Source of the DNA: UBA3537 sp049889395
GTDB lineage: Bacteria; Bacteroidota; Bacteroidia; Flavobacteriales; Flavobacteriaceae
Direction: 5' to 3'
Assembly: GCA_049889395.1 (NCBI GenBank)
Contig: JBMHDM010000009.1
Location: 1 to 34,263, forward strand
Length of the DNA stretch: 34,263 bases
Shown here: in pieces, positions 7,459 through 15,024 of the stretch
How positions within the stretch are numbered: position 1 is the stretch's first letter
Layout of the letters: every line of letters begins with the position of its first letter
Notes under the pieces: generated by a model
Databases searched by the model: none
Told to the model about the DNA's origin: nothing
Seen by the model: the letters and a program-made list of their open reading frames with translations, nothing else
Program-made: the position numbers and the translations under genes

Positions 7459-9008
7459 AATTTACCAAAACAGAAATACAACAAATTGAGGAACATGGAC
7501 TTACTGTAGAAACAGTACAACAACATCTATCATACTTTCAGCAAAGTAGTCAAAATATTCAATTGCATGCTCCAGCAATCATTGGAAAGGGCATCGTCCA
7601 ATTATCCTCTGATGATTGTACAAAACTTTCACAATTCTATGAGAATAAAACCGATGAATTGGCTATTATCAAATTTGTTCCAGCCTCAGGAGCTGCTTCA
7701 AGAATGTTCAAAAGTTTATATGAGTTTTTAGACAAATATAACCCTAAGAATGAAAGCATAAATTCATACATCAATAGAACAAATAGTTTAGACTTATTCT
7801 TGTTTTTTGTAACGGCGGACAAACTCCCTTTTCATGACGAAATTTTTGAGGCATTAAAACAACAATATCCAGATTATAAGGCGCTTCCACTAGACCAAAG
7901 GCGGTATATTTTTGCTCAACTTCTTTTGGATAACAACCAATTTAATTTTGGCCATTATCCTAAGGGACTACTGCCATTTCATGACTATAAAACCCATATC
8001 AAAACGGCCTTTGAAGAACATTTGATTGAGGCCAGCAGATATGCATGTGTAAATCACAAATCAAGCCTACATTTTACAGTTTCAAAAGCGCATTATCAAC
8101 AATTTTTAGACCACTTTGACTCTATAAAAAACATCGTAGAAAAGACCTCCCAAACGACTTTTGATGTCTCGTATTCATTTCAAGATCCCAAAACAGACAC
8201 TATTGCGGTATCAATGGATAATAAACCATTCAAAATAAAGGATCAATTGTTGTTCAGACCCTCTGGACATGGCGCCCTGATCAAAAATTTAAACGCCCTA
8301 AAAGCAGAAGTGATTTTTATAAAAAATATTGATAATGTTGTGATGGAACCTTATTTAGAGTCCATGGTATTTTATAAAAAAGTTTTGGCAGGACTGCTTT
8401 TAGAATTACAAAGCAAAGCTTTCGAATTTGCTGAAGAATTGGATGGTGATGTTATTTCTGAAGATCGTATTAATAGCATTGCCGACTTCCTGTCCAAAAA
8501 TTTAAACGTTTATATTTCTCCTGAGTTTGAAAAATATGCCAATCATTTTAAGGTAGAGTACCTAAAGTCCAGAATTCATCGCCCAATTCGTGTTTGTGGT
8601 ATGGTTCAAAATGAAGGTGAGCCTGGTGGTGGGCCGTTTTGGATCAAAAGAGAAAATGGTGAATTGAGTTTGCAAATTGTTGAATTAAGTCAAATTGATA
8701 CAACTTCCGATTTTCAAAATGATATTGTCAAGTCTGCAACACACTTTAATCCTGTTGACATCGTTTGTGGTGTTAAAAATTATAAAGGTGAGTACTATGA
8801 TTTGGAAGCTTTTGTAGATGCAAAAACCCATTTTGTGACGGTAAAGAATAAATATGGGGAACGCTTGAAAACCTTGGAACGCCCTGGGCTTTGGAATGGA
8901 GGCATGGCCAATTGGAACTCTGTATTTGTAGAGGTGCCATTGTCTACATTTAATCCTGTAAAAAAAGCCAGCGATTTACTAAAAGCCCAACACCAATTAG
9001 AGCCATAA
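7455..9008 (+). CDS. DUF4301 family protein, possible nucleotidyltransferase
   Basis: A 517-residue cytoplasmic protein of the uncharacterised family DUF4301. It starts with TTG at 7455, overlapping the TGA of the kinase gene, so the two are translationally coupled. I see a motif series that resembles UDP-sugar pyrophosphorylases: a G-loop-like PASGAASRMFK (76-86), PKGLLPFH (169-176), LHFTVSKAHYQQF (205-217), RPSGHGALIKNL (268-279), FIKNIDNV (288-295) and GMVQNEGEPGGGPFWI (382-397). The PSGHG...NIDN...GGG order is like that of UTP-glucose-1-phosphate uridylyltransferases. This suggests a GT-A-like nucleotidyltransferase fold, but it is my inference from short motifs; the family assignment itself is from overall recognition. 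Substrate unknown. Confidence 0.8.
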   Translation: MKFTKTEIQQIEEHGLTVETVQQHLSYFQQSSQNIQLHAPAIIGKGIVQLSSDDCTKLSQFYENKTDELAIIKFVPASGAASRMFKSLYEFLDKYNPKNESINSYINRTNSLDLFLFFVTADKLPFHDEIFEALKQQYPDYKALPLDQRRYIFAQLLLDNNQFNFGHYPKGLLPFHDYKTHIKTAFEEHLIEASRYACVNHKSSLHFTVSKAHYQQFLDHFDSIKNIVEKTSQTTFDVSYSFQDPKTDTIAVSMDNKPFKIKDQLLFRPSGHGALIKNLNALKAEVIFIKNIDNVVMEPYLESMVFYKKVLAGLLLELQSKAFEFAEELDGDVISEDRINSIADFLSKNLNVYISPEFEKYANHFKVEYLKSRIHRPIRVCGMVQNEGEPGGGPFWIKRENGELSLQIVELSQIDTTSDFQNDIVKSATHFNPVDIVCGVKNYKGEYYDLEAFVDAKTHFVTVKNKYGERLKTLERPGLWNGGMANWNSVFVEVPLSTFNPVKKASDLLKAQHQLEP

Positions 9009-9025
9009 ATACATCAAAAAATAAC

Positions 9026-9055
9026 TTGAGTTATTTTATTTTTAATGTAACTTTG
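9026..9055 (+). promoter_or_regulatory. Promoter of the riboswitch-controlled TonB receptor
   Basis: TTG at 9026-9028, a 19-nt spacer and TAACTTTG at 9048-9055 (TANNTTTG). The expected start point falls at about 9060, right at the first strand of the riboswitch P1 helix, which supports the assignment. Confidence 0.75.
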
Positions 9056-9057
9056 CA

Positions 9058-9138
9058 CAGTTCTCAATAAAGGGGTGCCGTAAGGCTGAGATCATACCCA
9101 TTGAACCTAGAACAGGTAATGCTGTTTAGGGAAAACTG
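9058..9138 (+). ncRNA. TPP (thiamine pyrophosphate) riboswitch, THI element
   Basis: A thiamine pyrophosphate aptamer in the leader of the TonB receptor mRNA. P1 pairs CAGTT (9058-9062) with AACTG (9134-9138). The P2/P3 arm has GGGGTGCC, a GTAA loop and GGCTGAGATCATACCC, including the invariant CTGAGA. The P4/P5 arm has GAACCTAGAACAGGTAATGC followed by the conserved TAGGGAA. Binding of TPP is expected to lower expression of the receptor. The downstream part (9139-9216) contains CACCTCTTT (9182-9190), which can pair with AAAGGGGTG (9069-9077) inside the aptamer, and a small hairpin at 9196-9215 directly before the start codon. Confidence 0.95.
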
Positions 9139-9195
9139 AAATTTCGTTGAAATTAAATCAAATAAAAAAACAAAGAATAATCACCTCTTTTTATT

Positions 9196-9215
9196 CGATT
9201 TTCTAAAAATAATCG
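9196..9215 (+). promoter_or_regulatory. Hairpin directly upstream of the TonB receptor start codon
   Basis: CGATT (9196-9200) can pair with AATCG (9211-9215), 1 nt before the ATG at 9217. It may form part of the riboswitch expression platform by occluding the ribosome entry site. The stem is short and AT-rich, so this is tentative. Confidence 0.3.
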
Positions 9216-9216
9216 T

Positions 9217-11337
9217 ATGAAACGTATTCTTTTACTTGTATTGATGTTACTGGCGAACCCAATAATATCAGCCCAAGTCAATCAAACGCAAGACACTACG
9301 ACAACTCAAAATTTGGATGAGGTCTTAGTCAAAGCAGTTCGTGTCAAATCTAATGCCCCGATAACGCATTCTAATGTATCCAAAAAAGACCTTCAGAAAA
9401 GAAACTTAGGTCAAGATATTCCAGTATTGCTTAATTACTTACCATCTGTAGTGTCTTCTTCAGATGCAGGGGCTGGAATTGGTTATACCTATCTTCGTGT
9501 TCGTGGTTCTGATGCGACTCGTGTTAATGTGACCATCAATGGAATTCCTTACAACGATGCAGAAAGTCAGGGTACTTTTTGGGTCAATTTAGGAGATTTT
9601 GCGTCTTCAATAGAAAGCTTACAATTGCAGCGAGGTGTTGGAACATCTACCAATGGATCTGGTGCTTTTGGTGCAAGTCTAAATATTTTAACTGATGCCA
9701 TTTCCAAAGATGCTGGTGGTGAAATTGCCAATTCATTTGGATCTTTTGGGACTCAAAAACACAGCGTTAAATTTACTACGGGACTTATTAATGAACATTT
9801 TGAGTTTGCAGGGCGATTATCAAAAATTTATTCCGATGGTTACATTGATAGAGCTTTTACAGATTTAAAATCCTATTATTTACAAGCCAACTATGTGGAT
9901 GACAACACCTTGGTGAAAGCTATAACTTTTGGTGGTAAAGAAAAAACATATCAAGCCTGGTATGGATTAAGTCAAGAACAATTGAATGAGGATCGTACGC
10001 AAAACCCCTACACTTACGATAATGAAACAGATAATTATAGACAAGACCACTACCAGTTACATTGGAATCAAACCTTAAACTCAACGTGGTCCACAAACAT
10101 TGGTCTCAATTATACTAGAGGTAAAGGCTATTTTGAGCAGTTCAAAGACGATAGAAGTGCAGCTGATTATAATAATCTAATTAATGATGGCAGCGATGTG
10201 ATTGTTCGTCGTTGGTTAGACAATCACTTCTATGTGGTCAATACTAATGCGAATTATCAAAAAAATGGGCTTGAAATCATCTCAGGGCTATCGTACAGTG
10301 ACTACACGAATGATCATTATGGCCAATTAATCTGGGGTAGCGATTTGGTCGAGGGTACCAATATCAGAGACCGCTATTATTTAAGTATTTCAGATAAATC
10401 TGATTTAAGTGTATTTTCTAAAGCCACTTTTAGACTGTCGGAAAGCGTCCAAGTGTTTGCAGACCTTCAAGGTCGATTTGTAAACTATACGACTACTGGA
10501 TTGACCTCAGATAGGGTGCCAATTGACGTGGATGAAAATTTCAATTTTTTCAATCCCAAATTAGGACTCAATTATATTTTAAATACAAATAATAGTATCT
10601 ATGCTTCATATGCCCGTGCAAATAGGGAACCTAATCGAAACGATTTTGAAAGCAATGCTGGAGATGTTAAACATGAGACGCTCAATGATTTTGAGTTAGG
10701 GTGGCGTCATCAATCCCCTCGATTGACTCTAAATGCCAATGTGTATTACATGCAATACAACAATCAGTTGGTACTAACTGGGGCTATTGACAATGTTGGG
10801 GAATATTTAAGAGAAAATGTTGATCAAAGTTATCGTTTGGGGCTTGAGTTGGATGCCAATGTTCTTTTGACTGATCAATTTTCTTTACAGTCTAATTTTG
10901 CGATAAGTCAAAATAAAATTCAAAATCTAACTATCAATCGTGATAGCGAAATTCAAAACCTGGGCAATACTAATATTGCCTTTTCTCCCAATTTAATTAG
11001 CACTCAGATTTTGGAGTACACACCAAATGATACATTTAGAGCTGCGTTAATTGGAAAATTTGTTGGGGAGCAATATATGAGCAATACTGATACAGAGGCT
11101 TCTAGGTTGGATAGTTATTTTATAAGCGATCTTAATTGTAGTTATTCACTTCCTATGAATCGTATCTTTAAATCGGTTATATTTACTGCAATGGTCAATA
11201 ACCTGTTCGATTTGGAATATGTAGACCGTGGATATACTTACTTGGACACTTGGAGTGGACCAACAGCTATTGAAATTCAGGGCTACTACCCACAAGCCAC
11301 TCGAAATTTTTTATTGGGGATGACCCTAACGTTTTAA
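9217..11337 (+). CDS. TonB-dependent outer membrane receptor, probably for thiamine
   Basis: An outer membrane beta-barrel that imports a ligand using TonB energy. The 706-residue protein has a signal peptide (1 to about 19, ending IISAQ), a TonB-box-like NLDEVLVKA (about 32-40), a plug domain (RNLGQDIPVLLNYLPSVV, then YLRVRGSDATRVNVTINGIP and LQRGVGTSTNGSGAFGAS) and a long barrel ending in a terminal aromatic (LLGMTLTF). It has no SusC-type carboxypeptidase-like N-terminal domain, so it is a classic siderophore/vitamin-type receptor. The TPP riboswitch upstream makes thiamine or a thiamine derivative the likely ligand; TPP-controlled receptors of this kind are known in Bacteroidota. It is transcribed alone, between its own promoter and a terminator. 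Confidence 0.92.
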   Translation: MKRILLLVLMLLANPIISAQVNQTQDTTTTQNLDEVLVKAVRVKSNAPITHSNVSKKDLQKRNLGQDIPVLLNYLPSVVSSSDAGAGIGYTYLRVRGSDATRVNVTINGIPYNDAESQGTFWVNLGDFASSIESLQLQRGVGTSTNGSGAFGASLNILTDAISKDAGGEIANSFGSFGTQKHSVKFTTGLINEHFEFAGRLSKIYSDGYIDRAFTDLKSYYLQANYVDDNTLVKAITFGGKEKTYQAWYGLSQEQLNEDRTQNPYTYDNETDNYRQDHYQLHWNQTLNSTWSTNIGLNYTRGKGYFEQFKDDRSAADYNNLINDGSDVIVRRWLDNHFYVVNTNANYQKNGLEIISGLSYSDYTNDHYGQLIWGSDLVEGTNIRDRYYLSISDKSDLSVFSKATFRLSESVQVFADLQGRFVNYTTTGLTSDRVPIDVDENFNFFNPKLGLNYILNTNNSIYASYARANREPNRNDFESNAGDVKHETLNDFELGWRHQSPRLTLNANVYYMQYNNQLVLTGAIDNVGEYLRENVDQSYRLGLELDANVLLTDQFSLQSNFAISQNKIQNLTINRDSEIQNLGNTNIAFSPNLISTQILEYTPNDTFRAALIGKFVGEQYMSNTDTEASRLDSYFISDLNCSYSLPMNRIFKSVIFTAMVNNLFDLEYVDRGYTYLDTWSGPTAIEIQGYYPQATRNFLLGMTLTF

Positions 11338-11351
11338 ATTACTTTTACTGC

Positions 11352-11382
11352 AAAACCCTACACCTTTGGTATGGGGTTTTTT
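11352..11382 (+). terminator. Terminator of the TonB receptor gene
   Basis: A 13-position stem (11352-11364 with 11368-11380, one mismatch and one wobble) with a 3-nt TTT loop, flanked by an A run and a T run. It can terminate in both directions and lies between convergent genes. Confidence 0.85.
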
Positions 11383-11848
11383 AATTGGTAATATAAAGTG
11401 AATTACCACTGCGCTCAATTCTGTATGCCTTAAGGCCACATTGCAAATCAGGATTTTGCAAAGGTTGTCCAGTCAATAAACTATAGCGGTGCGTCTCATC
11501 ACAACCGCTAACGCCTTCCAAACCACTAATGGTTAGAACAGAACAGCTGCCCAATTCATGGTTAGGATCAGCAGCGTCAAAGGCCACATAGCCCGTTCCA
11601 GAATTGTTTACTATGATTCCAGCGTTTCCTTCATTCGGAATATAAACAGGGTTATTTGGGAAATTCAATTGATTGTATTGAGCCAAATTAAGGTTTAAGC
11701 TGACATTTACACCAACATTCAACAAAAAATTACAGTTTTCGTTATACTTATTACTATCTGAACAGCTAAACAAAACCAGCCCAAACGCTACCAAAAGCCT
11801 GATTCTTTGGAGTAAGGATCGGATAAAGAGGTCAAATTTTTTGTGCAT
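11381..11848 (-). CDS. Rieske-fold-like lipoprotein with degenerate cluster ligands
   Basis: A 155-residue exported lipoprotein of unknown function. I chose the ATG at 11846-11848 because it puts a lipoprotein signal (VAFGLVLFSC, C29) at the usual distance; an upstream ATG at 11899 would add 17 residues. The C-terminal half (about 65-155) follows the pattern of a Rieske domain: GIIVNNSGTGYVAFDA, then DPNHELGSC (94-102), then GCDETHRYSLLTGQPL (115-130), then LKAYRIERSGNSLYI. Rieske clusters need CxH and CxxH; here the first cysteine position is lost and the second motif is CxxxH, so a 2Fe-2S cluster is doubtful. The fold call is my inference. It is divergent from greA. Confidence 0.7.
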   Translation of the reverse strand: MHKKFDLFIRSLLQRIRLLVAFGLVLFSCSDSNKYNENCNFLLNVGVNVSLNLNLAQYNQLNFPNNPVYIPNEGNAGIIVNNSGTGYVAFDAADPNHELGSCSVLTISGLEGVSGCDETHRYSLLTGQPLQNPDLQCGLKAYRIERSGNSLYITN

Positions 11849-11913
11849 GTGATAGGGATTAGCCAAATATTTGGCCCAAAATACAAAAAATACCCACATG
11901 CCAAGTATTTTTG

Positions 11914-11921
11914 TATATTTG
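11914..11921 (+). promoter_or_regulatory. Candidate -7 box of greA
   Basis: TATATTTG matches TANNTTTG, about 88 bp upstream of greA. No clear TTTG lies 19 nt upstream, so the call is moderate. Confidence 0.45.
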
Positions 11922-11926
11922 TTAAT

Positions 11927-11946
11927 AATCTCGTGTAAACGAGATT
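11927..11946 (+). promoter_or_regulatory. Hairpin at the predicted 5' end of the greA mRNA
   Basis: AATCTCG (11927-11933) pairs perfectly with CGAGATT (11940-11946) around a 6-nt loop TGTAAA. It begins at about the expected transcription start, so it may be a stabilising 5' hairpin; the following TTTATATTTT could also make it a weak attenuator. Confidence 0.5.
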
Positions 11947-12008
11947 TTATATTTTAAACAAAGCACTAAATCAAAACATCAAGAACTCCCAAAAAAAAAT
12001 ATTAAGTT

Positions 12009-12482
12009 ATGAGCAACGTATCATATTATACCGCAGAAGGGTTAAAAAAACTTCGTGATGAGCTACAACAACTCAAAGATGTGGAGCGCGTAAAGGCCTC
12101 TAAAGCTATTGCCGAAGCACGCGATAAAGGCGACTTGAGCGAAAATGCAGAATATGATGCTGCTAAAGAAGCCCAGGGCATGCTAGAAATGCGCATTTCA
12201 AAACTTGAAGAAACTCTTGCAGGAGCACGCCTGATTGATGATTCTCAATTGGATAGTTCTAAAGTTTTGGTATTGTCAAATGTGAAAATTAAGAACCAAG
12301 CTAATGGAATGGAAATGACCTATTCTTTGGTAGCAGACGGTGAGGCTGACTTGGCCGCGGGGAAAATTTCAGTAAATTCGCCTATTGGGAAGGGCCTTTT
12401 GGGGAAGAGCGTTGGTGATATCGCTGAAATTCAAGTGCCAAGTGGGATCATTAAATTTGAAATTTTAGATATTTCCAGATAA
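12009..12482 (+). CDS. greA: Transcription elongation factor GreA
   Basis: Binds the secondary channel of RNA polymerase and rescues backtracked complexes by stimulating transcript cleavage. The 157-residue protein has the N-terminal coiled coil (about 1-75) with the tip acidic residues in ARDKGDLSENAEYDAAKE (36-53) and the C-terminal FKBP-like domain ending GIIKFEILDI. The length is standard. The HIT-family gene follows 8 bp downstream, so the two are co-transcribed. Confidence 0.97.
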   Translation: MSNVSYYTAEGLKKLRDELQQLKDVERVKASKAIAEARDKGDLSENAEYDAAKEAQGMLEMRISKLEETLAGARLIDDSQLDSSKVLVLSNVKIKNQANGMEMTYSLVADGEADLAAGKISVNSPIGKGLLGKSVGDIAEIQVPSGIIKFEILDISR

Positions 12483-12490
12483 ACCTTAAC

Positions 12491-12880
12491 ATGTCCACCA
12501 TTTTTTCAAAAATTGTTTCTGGTGAAATACCGTCTTTTAAGGTCGCTGAAACGGATCAATTTTTAGCATTCTTAGACATCAATCCCAACACGAAAGGTCA
12601 CACGTTGTGCATTCCCAAAAAAGAGGTGGATAAACTATTTGACTTGGACGACGAAACTTATAATGGTCTGATGTCTTTTTCTAAAAACATAGCAAAAGCT
12701 ATTGAACAAGCCATTCCATGTATTCGAGTGGGAATGACAGTGGTGGGGCTGGAGGTCCCTCATGCACACATTCATCTTATTCCAATAAATACTATGGAAG
12801 ACGTTCAGTTTATAAAAAAAACACAACTTTCTACTGAAGAGTTTCAAGAAACTGCCAAGGCGATAGCGAGTTTTTTATAA
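12491..12880 (+). CDS. HIT family nucleotide-binding protein
   Basis: A histidine triad protein of the HinT type, which hydrolyses nucleoside phosphoramidates and related adenylates. The 129-residue product starts STIFSKIVSGEIPSFKVAE and carries the triad HAHIHLIP at residues 91-98, where H95 is the expected nucleophile, preceded by the NPNTKGHTLCIPKKE segment (31-45). It sits directly behind greA. Its last 6 bp overlap the 3' end of the convergent histidine kinase gene, so no terminator separates them. The cellular substrate is not known. Confidence 0.95.
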   Translation: MSTIFSKIVSGEIPSFKVAETDQFLAFLDINPNTKGHTLCIPKKEVDKLFDLDDETYNGLMSFSKNIAKAIEQAIPCIRVGMTVVGLEVPHAHIHLIPINTMEDVQFIKKTQLSTEEFQETAKAIASFL

Positions 12881-14026
12881 TCTTTTAAGAATAATTTGCA
12901 TTGTCGTACCTCTGCCAAGTTCTGAGGTCAACACTTTTATTTTTCCCTCGTGATATTGTTCAATGATTCGTTTGCTCAAAGATAGCCCAAGACCCCAGCC
13001 CCGTTTCTTGGTTGTATATCCAGTTTCAAAAATTGTTTGAAATTGCTTTTTGGTGAGTCCTTTTCCGGTATCAGAAATTTCAATAAAAACCCACTGATTA
13101 TCTGTTGAAATTTGTATGGATATTGTCCCTTGACCCTTCATGGCATCAACGCTGTTTTTAACCAAATTTTCAATAGTCCAGCTAAAAAGTTCAGAATTTA
13201 AATCAACCATAACCGGAGTAGTTGGCAAGTTCTCCTTAAAATGAACCAGACCGCTGGTCCTTGATTTTAAATATCCAATAGAATGTTTAGTTGCCATCAC
13301 AATGTCCCTTGGAACGAGTTGCGGGGTTGAGCCAATTTTGCTAAAGCGGTCTGTGATGGTTTGTAATCGTTGAATATCATTATTTATTTCTTTAAGGTAA
13401 TCCTCCTTAAGAGGTTCATTTTTTAGCAATTCGGACCAGCCCATTAGTGATGACAAAGGCGTTCCAATTTGATGAGCAGTTTCTTTAGCCATAGCCGTCC
13501 ACAATTTATTTTGCGATGCCGTTTTTGAACTTAGGTAAAAGAAATAAATAATACCAATGAATAGAACAATGATAAGGATCAATGCTATTGGATAGTACTT
13601 CAGTTTATTCAATAAAATAGAGTTGCCATAATACACCGTAGAGAGGACATCCCCTTCGTATATTACTTTGATGGGATTATTTTCTTTGGCAAATTTTTGA
13701 CTTAACTCTTTCAAGTATTCTTGACTGTTTTTGCCTCGCAGATCAATATTTTTAGATTGAAAATCTCCTTTTGAATCTTCAATAATCATGGGGGTAGTGG
13801 TATTACTTTGAATAATTTTCAGAGGAAAATCACTAATATTCCCTGTGAGATCTTGGGTTTTGGTTAATTCAATTTGAGCCGAAGAAAAATTTACCATTTT
13901 CACCCGCTCTTCTTCTTTGAATTTTTGAAAAAAACGGTAGGTGTTCCATACAATCAATGAAACCATAAAAAAAGCTACAGAAACAAAAATCCAGTTTAGC
14001 GTTGAGCGATTATCCGATAGAGCCAT
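12875..14026 (-). CDS. Membrane-bound sensor histidine kinase
   Basis: A two-component sensor kinase of 383 residues. Two membrane helices (about 11-29 and 145-165) frame a periplasmic sensor region of about 115 residues with no recognisable family. The cytoplasmic part has the H-box AKETAHQIGTPLSSL (phosphoacceptor H185), the N-box IENLVKNSVDAM, the G1 box ISDTGKGLTKKQF, the F-box FETGYTTKKRGWG and the G2 box GLGLSLSKRI. There is no HAMP domain. No response regulator gene is adjacent, so the partner must be elsewhere. The signal is unknown. It overlaps the convergent HIT gene by 6 bp at the 3' ends. Confidence 0.95.
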   Translation of the reverse strand: MALSDNRSTLNWIFVSVAFFMVSLIVWNTYRFFQKFKEEERVKMVNFSSAQIELTKTQDLTGNISDFPLKIIQSNTTTPMIIEDSKGDFQSKNIDLRGKNSQEYLKELSQKFAKENNPIKVIYEGDVLSTVYYGNSILLNKLKYYPIALILIIVLFIGIIYFFYLSSKTASQNKLWTAMAKETAHQIGTPLSSLMGWSELLKNEPLKEDYLKEINNDIQRLQTITDRFSKIGSTPQLVPRDIVMATKHSIGYLKSRTSGLVHFKENLPTTPVMVDLNSELFSWTIENLVKNSVDAMKGQGTISIQISTDNQWVFIEISDTGKGLTKKQFQTIFETGYTTKKRGWGLGLSLSKRIIEQYHEGKIKVLTSELGRGTTMQIILKRL

Positions 14027-14111
14027 TAAAGTTTTGTTTTCGTTCTAAATATAGTGCAATTAGATCAATTTTATTAATTTTAAATCCAGCTTTCTAACCA
14101 GATAGGCCAAA

Positions 14112-14128
14112 TAAATTTGCTAATTTTG
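14112..14128 (+). promoter_or_regulatory. Candidate -7 boxes of the flavin reductase-like gene
   Basis: Two TANNTTTG matches lie side by side, TAAATTTG (14112-14119) and TAATTTTG (14121-14128), 17-33 bp upstream of the start codon. The more distal one leaves a more plausible leader. No clear TTTG box is seen. Confidence 0.4.
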
Positions 14129-14144
14129 TCATATATTTACCACA

Positions 14145-15008
14145 ATGACCTCTTTTGAACCCAAGGATTGTACAATTTCACAACTTCAAGCGCTTTTGTC
14201 AAGTGCAGTAGCACCACGACCAATAGCATTTGCGAGCACTATTGATAGTAAAGGCAACCCTAATCTTTCACCATTTAGTTTTTTTAATCTATTCAGTACC
14301 AATCCACCGATACTGATTTTCTCTCCAGCACGGCGTGTACGCGACAATTCTACAAAACACACCTTACACAATGTTCAATCCGTTGCTGAAGTCGTCATTA
14401 ACGTTGTCCCCTATAGCCTTATCCAACAGATGTCGTTGAGTAGTACCGAGTATGCTCAAGGGATCAATGAATTTGAAAAATCAGGATTGACCATGTTGAA
14501 ATCCGATTTAATCAAGCCCTTTCGCGTTGCAGAATCCCCTATTCAAATGGAATGTAAAGTCAATGAAATTAAAGCGTTGGGAAATGAGAATGGTGCTGGA
14601 AATCTTGTTATTTGCGAAGTTTTGAAGATTCATATTTCTGAGGCAATCATGAATAGAGATGGATCTATCAGTCAAGAAAAACTAGATTTGGTTGCACGGG
14701 GTGGAGGAAGTTATTATATTCGAGCCAAAGCGGGATTTTTAGAAATCCCAAAACCTCTAAAGACATTAGGAGTTGGAGTAGATGCTCTTCCAGATAAGGT
14801 TAGAAATAGTCCTATCCTTTCAGGGAATGACTTGGGGGTATTAGGGAATGTCGAAAATTTGCCAGATGCATCGGATTTAGAAATTTTTTGGAAAGACAAT
14901 CAATCTTTAAAGAACAAATTAGAAACCACAAATGAGTCACATCAAATGGCCAAAGAATTTATCAAACTTGGGCAAATTCATGAGGCATGGTGTGTATTAT
15001 TATCATAA
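14145..15008 (+). CDS. Flavin reductase-like / flavoredoxin family protein
   Basis: A 287-residue protein with an FMN-binding split-barrel domain (flavin reductase-like, DIM6/NTAB group). The core (about 1-200) shows the typical APRPIAFASTIDSKGNPNLSPFSFFN segment (residues about 22-47), then PPILIFSPARR and VVINVVPYSL. The C-terminal part (about 200-287) is a helical extension seen in the flavobacterial members. It may bind FMN and act in electron transfer or flavin reduction; the physiological partner is unknown. The DUF3127 gene follows 16 bp downstream, suggesting co-transcription with it and the two PPK2 genes. Confidence 0.88.
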   Translation: MTSFEPKDCTISQLQALLSSAVAPRPIAFASTIDSKGNPNLSPFSFFNLFSTNPPILIFSPARRVRDNSTKHTLHNVQSVAEVVINVVPYSLIQQMSLSSTEYAQGINEFEKSGLTMLKSDLIKPFRVAESPIQMECKVNEIKALGNENGAGNLVICEVLKIHISEAIMNRDGSISQEKLDLVARGGGSYYIRAKAGFLEIPKPLKTLGVGVDALPDKVRNSPILSGNDLGVLGNVENLPDASDLEIFWKDNQSLKNKLETTNESHQMAKEFIKLGQIHEAWCVLLS

Positions 15009-15024
15009 ATAAATAATTGAAACC

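Noticed and set aside
11849..11899. A longer start for the Rieske-like lipoprotein at 11899
   Set aside because: It adds 17 residues before the charged MHKKFDLF start and would put the lipobox too far from the N-terminus.
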